A stretch of 64,000 nt of DNA, taken from NCBI RefSeq assembly GCF_040546765.1, contig NZ_JBEPOK010000001.1:930001-994000 (forward strand). The letters are read 5' to 3'. A program made the translations under genes and the position numbers. The notes beneath the pieces were generated by a model. The model saw only the letters and a list, made by a program, of their open reading frames with translations. It was not told the origin of the DNA and made no database searches. Numbering within the stretch: the first letter of the stretch is position 1; each line of letters begins with the position of its first letter. Positions 42,435-51,063 of this stretch are shown here, piece after piece. This DNA is from Arthrobacter sp. OAP107. GTDB lineage: Bacteria; Actinomycetota; Actinomycetes; Actinomycetales; Micrococcaceae.

Positions 42435-43400
42435 ATGAGCACCAGCGCCTTCGCGGATTCCCAGCACCACATCACCTGGCCTGCCGGCTTCACCGCCGCC
42501 GCGTCCTTCACCTTCGATGTCGACGCCGAATCCTGCGTCATCGCGCACGATCCCACCAGCACCCGGCGCATGTCGCTCATGAGCCACCAGTCGTACGGGC
42601 CGAAGGTGGCGGTGCCGCGGCTGCTGCAGATCCTGGCGCGGCAGGAGGTCCGCGGGACGTTCTTCATCCCCGGGTTCACGGCCGAATGCTACCCGGACGT
42701 GGTGCGGCAGATCGTCGACGGCGGCCACGAGGTTGCGCACCACGGCTACCTGCACGAGCCGATGCAGGGGATCGATGCCGCCACCGAGGCGTCCTATTTG
42801 GACCGCGGGCTTGAAGCGCTGGAGAAGGTCGCGGGGGTCCGGCCCGTGGGGTACAGGGCGCCGTGGTGGGAGCTGAACTGGCACTCGCCGGCGCTGCTCG
42901 CGGACCGCGGCTTCCTCTACGACTCCAGCCTGCTCGACGGGGATGCGCCGTACCGGATGTCGGTTGGCCCGGGTTCACCTTCCGGCGCTTCTGATACCCG
43001 GGACATCGTGGAGATCCCCGTGGACTGGGCTCTGGATGACTGGGAGCAGTACGCGTTCTACCCCGGCGTGACCGGCAGCGGCGTGATCGAAAGCCCGGCC
43101 AAGGTGCTGGAGATGTGGACGCTCGAGGCAGAGGCGCACCGCTCGCAGGGAAGCTGCTTCGTGCTCACCAACCACCCGTTCATCTCGGGCCGGCCGTCCA
43201 AGGCGGTGGCCCTGGAACAGCTGATTGAGCGGGTCAAGGGAATGGACGGCATGTGGGTGACAACCCTGGAGCAGATCGCTGAGCATACCAAGGCGACCGT
43301 CTCCGAAGTCCATACCCACGCGCGGATCGATGTGCCCACGTACCCCGGCGCCGGAGCCCGCTTCAAGCCCGGCCAGGTGCAGGTGCCCGCGCTCAGCTAA
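42435..43400 (+). CDS. NodB/polysaccharide-deacetylase-fold hydrolase (allantoinase PuuE or cyclic-imidase-like)
   Basis: Metal-dependent hydrolase of 321 residues. The NodB core shows the Asp pair in TFDVDAE, the His motif HHGYLHEP, RAPWWELN and the late VLTNHPFISGRP. This arrangement without a signal peptide is that of the cytosolic PuuE/peptidoglycan-deacetylase-like group, which includes cofactor-free allantoinases and cyclic imide hydrolases. Being coupled to an NCS1 permease and a PucR regulator argues for opening a small nitrogen ring rather than deacetylating a polymer. The ATG follows GAAAGGAAC. The exact substrate is unknown. Confidence 0.85.
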   Translation: MSTSAFADSQHHITWPAGFTAAASFTFDVDAESCVIAHDPTSTRRMSLMSHQSYGPKVAVPRLLQILARQEVRGTFFIPGFTAECYPDVVRQIVDGGHEVAHHGYLHEPMQGIDAATEASYLDRGLEALEKVAGVRPVGYRAPWWELNWHSPALLADRGFLYDSSLLDGDAPYRMSVGPGSPSGASDTRDIVEIPVDWALDDWEQYAFYPGVTGSGVIESPAKVLEMWTLEAEAHRSQGSCFVLTNHPFISGRPSKAVALEQLIERVKGMDGMWVTTLEQIAEHTKATVSEVHTHARIDVPTYPGAGARFKPGQVQVPALS

Positions 43401-43406
43401 CGCGGC

Positions 43407-43532
43407 TTCCACGAGCGCGAACGGACACTTGAGGCCCCTTCCACGAGCGCGAACGGACACTTGAGGCCCCTTCCACCAGCGCGAACGGACACTTGAGGCC
43501 CCTTCCCCGGGGGCCCAAGTGTCCGTTCGCGC
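43407..43532. repeat. Three 32-bp tandem repeats plus an inverted copy
   Basis: Units at 43407-43438, 43439-43470 and 43471-43502 differ by one base (ACGAGCGCG or ACCAGCGCG; GAACGGACACTTG core). An inverted partial copy (AAGTGTCCGTTCGCGC) at 43517-43532 lets the last unit fold into a long hairpin. It lies between two genes on the same strand and probably ends the permease/hydrolase transcript. Confidence 0.8.
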
Positions 43533-43596
43533 TTCCTACGTGTCCGCACGCGCGTCGCCTCGGCGCCGCAGCGGGCCGAACTGCAATGATCAGTCC

Positions 43597-44271
43597 ATGA
43601 GCAGAGTGGACGGCGCGGAACACCAGGCATCGCACTTCGACCGGCCGGCGCATCATTCGCGGCTCCGGTTGCTGGTCATGGCCGCGGTCGGACTGGCAAC
43701 AGCCGTGGCGGTGGGGCTCCTGCAGTCGTGGACCTATGCGCCGGCCATGGGGTGGGCGGCGGCGTCGGCCACCTATCTGGTGTGGGTGTGGGCGGTCATC
43801 GGGCGCCTCCCGGCGGGGACCACGGCGGCCCACGCGCGGCGCGACGATCCAGGCCGGGCCGCCTCTGACGCCCTGGTGCTGGCCGCCACGATAGCCAGCT
43901 TTGGCGGCGTTGCCATGATCCTGGGGGACGCTTCCAACAGCCAAGGCGGCGCCAAGTCGGCCATCATCGCACTCGGGCTGGGGACCTCAACCTTGTCCTG
44001 GTTCCTGGTGCACACGCTCTACACACTGCGCTACGCCTCCATCTACTACCGAGACAAGACCGGCGTCGATTTCAACCAGGACCAACCGCCGCGCTACACG
44101 GACTTCGCCTATCTGGCCTTCACCGTGGGCATGGCCTACCAGGTCTCGGACACCAACCTCAAGACTGACGCCATGCGCGGCACGGTACTCCGCCACGGAC
44201 TGCTGTCCTACCTGCTCGGCGCGATCGTGCTGGCCACCACCATCAACCTGGTCTCCGGCCTGGTCGCCTGA
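43597..44271 (+). CDS. DUF1345-family membrane protein
   Basis: Membrane protein of 224 residues with five or six helices and the DUF1345 pattern: ATYLVWVWAVIGRL, STLSWFLVHTLYTLRYA and the signature FAYLAFTVGMAYQVSDTNL near residue 165. The ATG at 43597 is chosen because the upstream extension is made of repeat sequence. Function unknown; many bacteria carry one copy near the cell envelope genes. Nothing in the context gives a role. Confidence 0.85.
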   Translation: MSRVDGAEHQASHFDRPAHHSRLRLLVMAAVGLATAVAVGLLQSWTYAPAMGWAAASATYLVWVWAVIGRLPAGTTAAHARRDDPGRAASDALVLAATIASFGGVAMILGDASNSQGGAKSAIIALGLGTSTLSWFLVHTLYTLRYASIYYRDKTGVDFNQDQPPRYTDFAYLAFTVGMAYQVSDTNLKTDAMRGTVLRHGLLSYLLGAIVLATTINLVSGLVA

Positions 44272-44293
44272 CGCCGATCCACCAGTCTCGCCT

Positions 44294-45589
44294 CTAGTGC
44301 CCGGCCTTCACAGTCAGCACCTTCAGGGCGGCGGCGTTGACCTGGGCCGCAAATGCAGGACTGCGCTGGGCGAGCTGCAGCACCGCGGTGTACATGGTGG
44401 GGATGGCGCGGGGGTTCGCGCACAGCAGCATGGTCCCGCCGGCATTGATGAAGTTCGTGGCCCTTGTGCCTAAAGCCCAAGGAGCCAGTTGCGCCGCATT
44501 GCACAGGTCATCGGACAGGACAACACCTGTGAAGTGCAGGTCGGTACGCAGCATTGTCCTCATGATCAGCGGCGAGAACGGGGCGATGTGGCCGGCGTCG
44601 ATCCGCGTGTAGTAGGCGCTCGAGACCATGACCCACCGGGCGCCCGCCTGGATTGCCGTCCGGAACGGCAGCAGATACGGGTCGGTGCGCGTGGTGGCGG
44701 TGTCCTTCACGTTCCGGCTGATGTCGGTGTTCAGAGTGACGCGGCCCAGGCCGGGGAAGTGCTTGACCACGGGCGCGATGCCGGCCTGACGCATGCCGGC
44801 GGCGAAGGCGCCGCCGTGGGCAGAGACTGCCTGCGGCGTGAAGCCGTATTCGCGGCCAAAGAACCCGATGGGCGCGTTCCGCGGGGCGAACTGTCTGCTC
44901 GGCACGGTGTCCATCACCGGCGCCAGGTTCATGGTGAGCCCGGCCGCGCGCAGCTGGCTGCCCCAGACTCGTGCGTTTGCCTGGAGGGCGGCCGCCGACC
45001 ATGTTCCCTGGGTCAGTGCTGTGGGGATCACCGAGAAGCCGGGACCGCTGAGGACCTGGACGAAGCCGCCCTCCTGGTCGGTCGCCACTGAAAGCCGGAT
45101 GCCGCCGGTGGTGGCCGCCGACACGGTGGCCGTCATCCGGCGAACGACGGCGGCCGTCGCGGCCGTGCCCGTACGGCTGCGCCCGGCAAGATACACATTG
45201 CCCACGTGGAACCTGGTCAGGTCGGACATGGTGTTGGCGTCGGCTCCGGTTGCCGCTGCCGCCACCATGAACAGTTGGCCAACCCGCTGCGCCATTGTGA
45301 GACGGGCGAGCTGCTGCGCCGGAGTCGGTGGTGCCGCTGCCTTCACGGCCGCCGCATGGTGGGCGGCGTGCTGGCCTGTCCGGGGGACTGCTGTCCGCAG
45401 GCTTGTCGGAGGCTGGGTTGTTGCGGACGGTTTCTTGGCGGGCAGGGCCGTCGCATGCAGGAACTCGGCCGTCGTCGCCGACAGCGACTGACTCGCGGAC
45501 CGAGACTGGGGCGGGCCGCCCGCTGCAGACAGAGCGAGCAAAAGCGCTGCTCCCAGGACTGCCAATTTACTCAGATGATGCATGTTCAC
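44294..45589 (-). CDS. Secreted glycoside hydrolase family 3 protein, NagZ-like
   Basis: Protein of 431 residues. A signal peptide (LGAALLLALSAAGG) and an Ala/Thr-rich linker precede the GH3 domain (residues about 90-431). The family pattern is visible: MAQRVGQLFMVA, VATDQEGG, VVKHFPGLGRV and the nucleophile region GVVLSDDL. The His of the NagZ-specific DSH loop after KHFPGHG is replaced (LNTDISRN), so catalysis may differ from beta-N-acetylhexosaminidase. The start is GTG 45589 or ATG 45583. It probably acts on cell-wall or exogenous sugars, without direct evidence. Confidence 0.8.
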   Translation of the reverse strand: MNMHHLSKLAVLGAALLLALSAAGGPPQSRSASQSLSATTAEFLHATALPAKKPSATTQPPTSLRTAVPRTGQHAAHHAAAVKAAAPPTPAQQLARLTMAQRVGQLFMVAAAATGADANTMSDLTRFHVGNVYLAGRSRTGTAATAAVVRRMTATVSAATTGGIRLSVATDQEGGFVQVLSGPGFSVIPTALTQGTWSAAALQANARVWGSQLRAAGLTMNLAPVMDTVPSRQFAPRNAPIGFFGREYGFTPQAVSAHGGAFAAGMRQAGIAPVVKHFPGLGRVTLNTDISRNVKDTATTRTDPYLLPFRTAIQAGARWVMVSSAYYTRIDAGHIAPFSPLIMRTMLRTDLHFTGVVLSDDLCNAAQLAPWALGTRATNFINAGGTMLLCANPRAIPTMYTAVLQLAQRSPAFAAQVNAAALKVLTVKAGH

Positions 45590-45881
45590 ACGGCTTTTGC
45601 TGGGGCCTCATATATCAATGAGAGTACGCCGTTTTTCGTCGCTCTGTGGTTGGTCAGCCAGCCGGAGGTGCGGGCCGATTACCGTCCTGCGGGGCGCGTC
45701 GTTTTGCCTGTGGCATGAAAATGCCGCCCTGCGGTGTTGGGGGCCATCGCAGGACGGCATGCAACCAAGGTACTTGGCCGCACGAAGCCGCAACAGCATT
45801 CCTCCGGCGGAGGCGGGAATCTTAACGTTTTTTTAACGCCTCCGCGATTGAGATGCCGAAGCGTGCGCAGGCAGACACGGC

Positions 45882-45914
45882 GAGGCCCTGTCCGCTCTTA
45901 CCGGACAGGGCCTC
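45882..45914. terminator. Terminator hairpin between CsbD and GH3 genes
   Basis: GAGGCCCTGTCCG and CGGACAGGGCCTC form a perfect 13-bp stem with a 7-base loop, next to AGCTTTA. It ends the csbD transcript on the reverse strand. The rest of the 45590-45932 gap is AT-rich (TTTTTTTAACG near 45830) with no gene. Confidence 0.7.
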
Positions 45915-45932
45915 GAGCTTTATTGCGGGACC

Positions 45933-46109
45933 CTAGTGCCTCCTGAAGGCATCCTTGATCTTTTCGCCGGCCTGCTTGAGGTCGGCCCTCATATGGCGTG
46001 CCCTGCCTTCGGACCGGAGCCGTTCGTTTCCGGTCGCCTGGCCGGCTGCTTCCTTGCTTCTGCCGTGGAGTTTTTCGGCGGCGTTGTGGATCTTGTCACC
46101 CAAACCCAT
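45933..46109 (-). CDS. CsbD-family stress protein
   Basis: Small hydrophilic protein of 58 residues (GLGDKIHNAAEKLHGRSKEAAGQATGNERLRSEG in outline) with the CsbD pattern KI.NAAEKL.G..KEA.G. Such proteins are general-stress proteins of unknown mechanism, often under an alternative sigma factor. The ATG has AGGAGGTCACG just upstream, the best ribosome-binding site of the region. It follows the PepSY-domain gene on the same strand. Confidence 0.85.
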   Translation of the reverse strand: MGLGDKIHNAAEKLHGRSKEAAGQATGNERLRSEGRARHMRADLKQAGEKIKDAFRRH

Positions 46110-46167
46110 CGTGACCTCCTGTTCGGGAAAGCCGGGGCGGCCTGCTGCCGCGGCGGCCATTCCCAGT

Positions 46168-47685
46168 CTATCGACGGCGGGCCGGGGCGGCCATGCCCAC
46201 TTTGGCCCGGCGCAACCGCTCCGGTGAGGGTGCCCGTTCCGCTGACGGTTCCAGTGAACGACGACGGCGCCTGGCTTCCGCTACCGCCGTGTCCAGGAGG
46301 ATGAAGGCGAGCAGGCTCCAGCCAAGGAGCGGCAGGAACATGCCCACGAGCACCATCGCCGTGATCGCTGCCAGGACCCCAGCCCAGTGTCCGCGCAGGA
46401 AGGCTCCCCGCGGTGCCGGCCGGCCCATCGCCCAGGCACTGCCGCCGGTGGGGCGGCGCCTCCACCACATCACATAACCCCAGACCACCATCGCGGCCAG
46501 GCCCGCGGCCACTGCGAACAGGACCAGCTGGTTGGGCAGACCGAAGAGCAGGCCCATGTGCGCCGCGATCGCCCAGCGGGTGAGCTTCGCCGCCAGGCCG
46601 AAGTCCTTGAAATCGGCCCGGCTGGTGACCTTCCCGGAAGCGGGGTCGATGGCCACCGCGCTGGCGGTGGCGGGCCATTCCCTGCCGGCCTCGGTCACGG
46701 TCCACGCCTTGCTCTCGGAGGCCGGCGGCTTGATGTCCACCATGGGTGCGGTGATGATGTCCGCCCTGGCGATCCGCTGGACGGCGTCGTAGACGGCTGG
46801 ATCCGCCGCGGCACTGACCGACGGCGACGCCGAGCCGTGGCCGGAGTGGTCACCGGCCGGTGCAGACGCCGGCCCGCTCAGGGAGGTGGAGACGGTGGGG
46901 GTCAGCCAGCCGAGGCTGCTGCGCAGCGCGGTGATGTTTTCGCCTGCGCCGGCGGACCAGGTCAGGCCGGAAGCGGAGAGGAACAGGAAGGCGGCGAGCA
47001 TGAGGGTGCCGGTGGTGCCGTGGAGCCACACCGTCCTGGCCCGGCCGGAAACCGGGCGGCCCTTCTGGGGTGCTGTCCGGCGTCGTCGGATCCTGTCGAT
47101 CCACAGAACCAGTCCGCCGAGGGCCACCACCCACAGCCAGGAGGCGGCCAGTTCACTGTAGATGCGGCCGGGTTCACCGAGGTTCAGGGACCGGTGGAGG
47201 TTGGAGATCCAGGTGCGCATGGGCAGCGCGCCACTGCTGCCGTAGCTGGTGAGGTCCCCGCGGATTTCGCCGGTGCCGGGATTCACGAAGATGGTCCGGT
47301 ATTCGGACTCATCCAGCGAAGGGTCCGCGAACAGGACGCGGGTGGTGTCCTCGGCGCCGGGTGCCGGGCGGACGGTGACCGGTGTGGCGCCGCCGGCGGC
47401 GCCGATGGCGGCCTCCACCTGGGCCGAGAGCGGCAGGGGATTCGCGACCGCGGGGACGTGAAGTTCCTTGGCGTAGACAGCCTGTTCCAGTTGGGGCGTG
47501 ATGGCGTACAGGCCGCCGCTGACGGCGGCGACGAGCAGGAAGGGACCGACGAGGATGCCGGCATAGAAGTGGAGCCGGAGCAGGAACGCGCGGAACCATC
47601 CGCGGCCCTCCGCTGCGTTGCGGGCGGGAGCGGGGCCTGGCGGGGCCGGTTGTGCGGACGTTTGGGGGGTGGCTAATACAGTCAT
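46168..47685 (-). CDS. PepSY-associated transmembrane protein
   Basis: Membrane protein of 505 residues: a first helix at about residues 40-65 (LHFYAGILVGPFLLVAAVSGGLYAI), an extracellular PepSY-type part, a second helix near residue 165, then two or three more with FLFLSASGLTWSAG and a second extracellular PepSY-like part (WTVTEAGREWPATASAVAIDPASGKVTS). The proline-rich C-terminus is basic. The HF..G..VGP pattern is that of iron- or copper-associated PepSY-TM proteins. It lies near YcnI and a membrane protein of the copper group, which suggests a role in copper or other metal handling. Confidence 0.85.
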   Translation of the reverse strand: MTVLATPQTSAQPAPPGPAPARNAAEGRGWFRAFLLRLHFYAGILVGPFLLVAAVSGGLYAITPQLEQAVYAKELHVPAVANPLPLSAQVEAAIGAAGGATPVTVRPAPGAEDTTRVLFADPSLDESEYRTIFVNPGTGEIRGDLTSYGSSGALPMRTWISNLHRSLNLGEPGRIYSELAASWLWVVALGGLVLWIDRIRRRRTAPQKGRPVSGRARTVWLHGTTGTLMLAAFLFLSASGLTWSAGAGENITALRSSLGWLTPTVSTSLSGPASAPAGDHSGHGSASPSVSAAADPAVYDAVQRIARADIITAPMVDIKPPASESKAWTVTEAGREWPATASAVAIDPASGKVTSRADFKDFGLAAKLTRWAIAAHMGLLFGLPNQLVLFAVAAGLAAMVVWGYVMWWRRRPTGGSAWAMGRPAPRGAFLRGHWAGVLAAITAMVLVGMFLPLLGWSLLAFILLDTAVAEARRRRRSLEPSAERAPSPERLRRAKVGMAAPARRR

Positions 47686-47822
47686 GGGTTTGTCCTTCGA
47701 GTCTTTGGTTGCGCTGCTGCAGTGCTCGCCGGACCCGCTGGGGCGGCCGGGCCGGGCCGCGGAGCGCAATGGAACCGGCGCGCGGCGTCCCGAAGCCGGG
47801 CGTCCCAAAGCCGTGGCTGAAC

Positions 47823-47886
47823 GAATCAGGGGACCGAATCAGGGCAGAGCGAATCGGCGCAGTGCGAATCAGCGCAGTGCGAAGCG
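47823..47886. repeat. 15-bp iterated direct repeat array
   Basis: GAATC begins at 47823, 47836, 47851 and 47866, and GAAGC at 47881, so four to five units follow at 13-15 bp spacing with consensus GAATC(A/G)GCGCAGTGC. The array lies in the 283-bp gap between the ycnI and PepSY-TM genes, and no ORF explains it. Confidence 0.6.
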
Positions 47887-47968
47887 TTTTTGGAGAGCGC
47901 GAAGCAACCTCTCGCCCGGCCAGCCGGGCGTGAGGCGCTCAGCGAAGAAGTGTTGGAGCGCCGGCCGG

Positions 47969-48739
47969 TTACCGCCTGCTGGCGCGGGTGCGGGCCAGAG
48001 CGGTCACGCCCGCGGCGAGGCCGATGAGTCCTGCGGCCAGCCCGACCCATCCTGCGGTGTCGCCACCGGGGGATGAAGTCGAAGCGGCCGGCGCCACTGC
48101 CGAAGCCTGCGTGGCCGCCGGGGTCGCCTCTGCGTGGGCGCCTTCACTTTCGGCTGCAGTGGTGACGAAGGACGGTGCCGGGTGGGACTCTTCAGCTTCC
48201 GAGGCCGGCGCGGTTGAGGTTGCCGACGCGTGGTGGTGCTCCGCCTCCGCGGCGTCGGCCCAGTTGACGGTGGTCCCGTCCGTGTAGCCCTGCGCCGCGG
48301 GCAGGGTCACCGTGGTGCCGGCTGCGGGGAGACGGCCCACGGACAAGGTGAACGTCTGGAACTGGTTTTGCCCGATCTGGTGTGCGGCGTCAGCCGTCCA
48401 GACCACGCTGGCGGGCGCCTTGGTCACGGTTGCCCCGGCCACCTGGACCGGCTTGGGCAGCGTGGTGGTAATGACCTGGGCCTTCCATCCATCGATGGGC
48501 AGGACCGAGACGGAGGTCAGCGGCGTGTCGGTGGGGAGCTTCACCTCGAGCCGGTTGGTCTTGGCGGTGTCGGACTCGTTGGGGACGCTGAACGTCAGCT
48601 TGGTGAAGCCGCCCTCCGAGGTGGCGGAGGGATCGACGGTGACGTGGGCGGAAGCTGCGGCCGCGCCTGCGGCCAGGATTCCGGCAGCCAGGGTGGCGGC
48701 TGCGGTGGTCTTGAGGGTACGGCGAAGGGAGGTATTCAT
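47969..48739 (-). CDS. ycnI: YcnI-like copper-associated membrane-anchored protein (DUF1775)
   Basis: Protein of 256 residues. The signal peptide (AAATLAAGILAAGAAAASAHV) ends in AHV, exposing a histidine at the mature N-terminus, as in copper-binding YcnI. The DUF1775 domain (residues about 38-170) has TFSVPNESDTAKTNRLEVKLP and VVWTADAA. A His/Ser-rich linker (EHHHASATS) precedes a C-terminal helix and RTRASRR. The start ATG at 48739 suits the signal peptide. It is next to another membrane protein (48856) and near the PepSY-TM gene, a common copper-homeostasis grouping. Confidence 0.88.
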   Translation of the reverse strand: MNTSLRRTLKTTAAATLAAGILAAGAAAASAHVTVDPSATSEGGFTKLTFSVPNESDTAKTNRLEVKLPTDTPLTSVSVLPIDGWKAQVITTTLPKPVQVAGATVTKAPASVVWTADAAHQIGQNQFQTFTLSVGRLPAAGTTVTLPAAQGYTDGTTVNWADAAEAEHHHASATSTAPASEAEESHPAPSFVTTAAESEGAHAEATPAATQASAVAPAASTSSPGGDTAGWVGLAAGLIGLAAGVTALARTRASRR

Positions 48740-48855
48740 GGCAGGAGTGCCTTTCACAGGTTTTTGGGGTCAGGAAAAGCAGGCCGGAAGGGGCCTGTCC
48801 GGAAAGCGGAAGAACCGCCGTCGGAAGTTCCTGCCAGATGTGAAAGGAACTGTCT

Positions 48856-49470
48856 CTAGGCGGCGGTAGCGAGCAGCGGAGGGCCGCGCCGGGCAGGCAG
48901 CCGCAGCGAGTGGTGCCTGGGCGGGAGGACCGCAGGAGCGGCACACGTTAAGGGGGCACGGACGGGAACGACGACGGACGGTTCGGCGTCCCGGAACAGC
49001 GGGCTCAGCCAGTCGGCCAGTGCCGCGAGGGCCCGTTCGCCGTGGGCAAGGAGCAGCGCCGTGGCCAGGGTGGCGACGGTGTGGGCGGCGAACATGAGTC
49101 CGCCAGGTGCGGCCCCGTGGGCTGGCGCGGACATCATCAGGGCCTCGGGGCTCAGCGGCGCCGGCGTGTGTCCGGCGTGTCCGGACAGCGTGGCCGTGGA
49201 AACCGCCATCGAAGTTTCTGCAGACATGGCGTCGAACGCCCAGTGAAGCCAGGCCTGTCCGCCGCCCACCAGCCCGATCAGAACCGGCAGGGACAGCTTG
49301 AAACGGGTCAGGGCCGCGACCGGAACCATGGTCACCGCGCACAGCGCCGCGAGGATTGCCGGCATGGGCAGCTGACCTCCGCCGGCTAGGTGCCCGCCGG
49401 CGGCCAGGCCCAGGACGATGGATCCGATCAGTCCGGAGCGGAACAGGCGGAAGGACGCATGCGGCTTCAC
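48856..49470 (-). CDS. Small His-rich membrane protein linked to ycnI
   Basis: Membrane protein of 204 residues with four hydrophobic segments and several His-containing loops (GHAGHTPAPL, AHGAAPGGLMFAAHT, PRHHSLRLPARRG). Homologues of unknown function often sit next to ycnI and copper genes in actinobacteria, so copper chaperoning or transport is the likely theme. It is upstream of ycnI on the same strand with a 116-bp gap. The 49471-49766 gap to the right holds promoters only. Confidence 0.75.
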   Translation of the reverse strand: MKPHASFRLFRSGLIGSIVLGLAAGGHLAGGGQLPMPAILAALCAVTMVPVAALTRFKLSLPVLIGLVGGGQAWLHWAFDAMSAETSMAVSTATLSGHAGHTPAPLSPEALMMSAPAHGAAPGGLMFAAHTVATLATALLLAHGERALAALADWLSPLFRDAEPSVVVPVRAPLTCAAPAVLPPRHHSLRLPARRGPPLLATAA

Positions 49471-49766
49471 GGGCTGTCCTTTCTCCTGGGCGACGACGTT
49501 GGCTTCAGCAGTAAAACCTACTGTACGGCTTCTTTTGTGATGGGCACCACAAATGGCCGTTCATGTCGGCTCATTGCCGGACCCGCTGCCGGCATCCCGG
49601 CTGGGCCCCGAAGGTCGTCTCCGATGCGTGGCCTAGGGCCTTAAGAGAGGGAAATAACGAGGCGCCACGACACAAATCCAGTTGATGGATTTGTTACCTT
49701 TTCGCCGGTTTCGATCAGCTACGATTTCCCCAGCCGGGACATTCCGGCCTTTTTCTTGGGGGATTC

Positions 49767-50939
49767 ATGCGTTCTAAATTTCTTGGTGCCGTGCTCGGTC
49801 TCGGGCTTCTTAGCAGCTCAGTTCTGGCCGTCGCGCCGGCCCACGCGGAAGAGCACTGCTACACGGCGGCACCCAATGGCTCGATCGAGTGCTACAACAG
49901 TGATTTCGCCAGCGCGGGCGGCGTCACACCCACACCGTCCTCACCGGCAGCCAGGGACGCCGCCATCAGTGCGATCGCCGTTAAGTACGGCCTCGGTTCA
50001 GCCTTGGGACCGGTCCGCACAGGGCTGAAAAACGACGGCGCGTACCGGCAGTTCCAGCGCGGGTTCGTTGTCTATTCGCCGTCGACCGGCGCCCAGGTTT
50101 CCCGTGGCGCCATCCGCGCCGCATACTCCAAGCTCGGCTACGAGAAGGGCAAATTCGGTTACCCGGTCTCGGGCGAATTCAAGAGCGGCATCGCCTTCGA
50201 CAACACCGTCTATCAGCAGTATCAGGGCGGCTGGATCACGTGGGCTGCACCGCTTGGCGCACATCCCATCTCGGGTGCCATCGGGTCCCGCTGGAGGGCA
50301 GGCCAGGGCAAGTACGGCGGGTTCAATGCGGCCCAGACTGACGAGATGACAGGACTTAAGGACGGCGGTGCGGGGCAGCGGTTCGACGGCGGGCTCATCT
50401 ACTGGTCACCCAAAACCGGGGCACTCGCCGTCGCCGGTCCTATTGCCTCGGTCTGGCTGCAGGAGGGCGCCGACAGGAGCAGGCTCGGCTACCCTGTCAC
50501 GGAACAATACGCCACGCCCAGCGGGGGACAGGCCCAGAGCTTCCAGAACGGCGTGATCGTCCAGACCAACAGGGAAGTGTCCATCCTCTCCGGCGCCATC
50601 GGAACGAAGTACTTCTCGGAGGGCGGCTACACAGGCGGCCTGGGGTACCCCACGCAGCGGCGCGAAACCACCGGCCTGCGCGCGGGCGGAGCCTCGCAGT
50701 CGTTTGAGAAGGGTGCCATCGTCTGGTCCTCGATGACCGGAGCGCAGGTGTCCAAGGGCGCCATCCGCACCGCATGGCTGAAGAACGGCGCCCAGGACGG
50801 CAGCCTCGGCTACCCGACCACCGGCGAGTTCACCACCCCCGACGGCAGGACCATGCAGGCGTTCCAGGGCGGCCGCATCACCTGGACCGCCGCATCCGGT
50901 GCCGAGGTCCTCCCGGGCACCCCGCACACCACCAACTGA
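49767..50939 (+). CDS. Secreted LGFP-repeat protein
   Basis: Secreted protein of 390 residues. A signal peptide (FLGAVLGLGLLSSSVLAVAPAHA) is followed by EEHCYTAAP and about six LGFP-type repeats of about 53 residues, each with a GxLGYP or GKFGYP core (KGKFGYPVSGE, RSRLGYPVTEQ, TGGLGYPTQRR, DGSLGYPTTGE) and a W-SxxTGA segment. LGFP repeats are thought to attach proteins to the mycolyl or other cell-wall layer, and in some amidases they stand in front of catalytic domains; no catalytic domain is present here. It may be a wall-binding structural protein or a truncated relative. Confidence 0.88.
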   Translation: MRSKFLGAVLGLGLLSSSVLAVAPAHAEEHCYTAAPNGSIECYNSDFASAGGVTPTPSSPAARDAAISAIAVKYGLGSALGPVRTGLKNDGAYRQFQRGFVVYSPSTGAQVSRGAIRAAYSKLGYEKGKFGYPVSGEFKSGIAFDNTVYQQYQGGWITWAAPLGAHPISGAIGSRWRAGQGKYGGFNAAQTDEMTGLKDGGAGQRFDGGLIYWSPKTGALAVAGPIASVWLQEGADRSRLGYPVTEQYATPSGGQAQSFQNGVIVQTNREVSILSGAIGTKYFSEGGYTGGLGYPTQRRETTGLRAGGASQSFEKGAIVWSSMTGAQVSKGAIRTAWLKNGAQDGSLGYPTTGEFTTPDGRTMQAFQGGRITWTAASGAEVLPGTPHTTN

Positions 50940-51063
50940 GAGGTGCGTTCGCGGGTGCAGCCGGAAACCGCGACGACTCACAGTAAATACCGGCCCGAAA
51001 CGTCCCAGAAAACATCCTGGGGGAGGCTAGTCCCATCAATATTCCGATGGAGGGGGACCGGCT

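Noticed and set aside
43407..43532. CRISPR array
   Set aside because: The units are directly adjacent with no spacers and no cas genes are present.
47823..47886. Plasmid iteron origin
   Set aside because: No replication initiator gene is nearby and the units lie between ordinary chromosomal genes.
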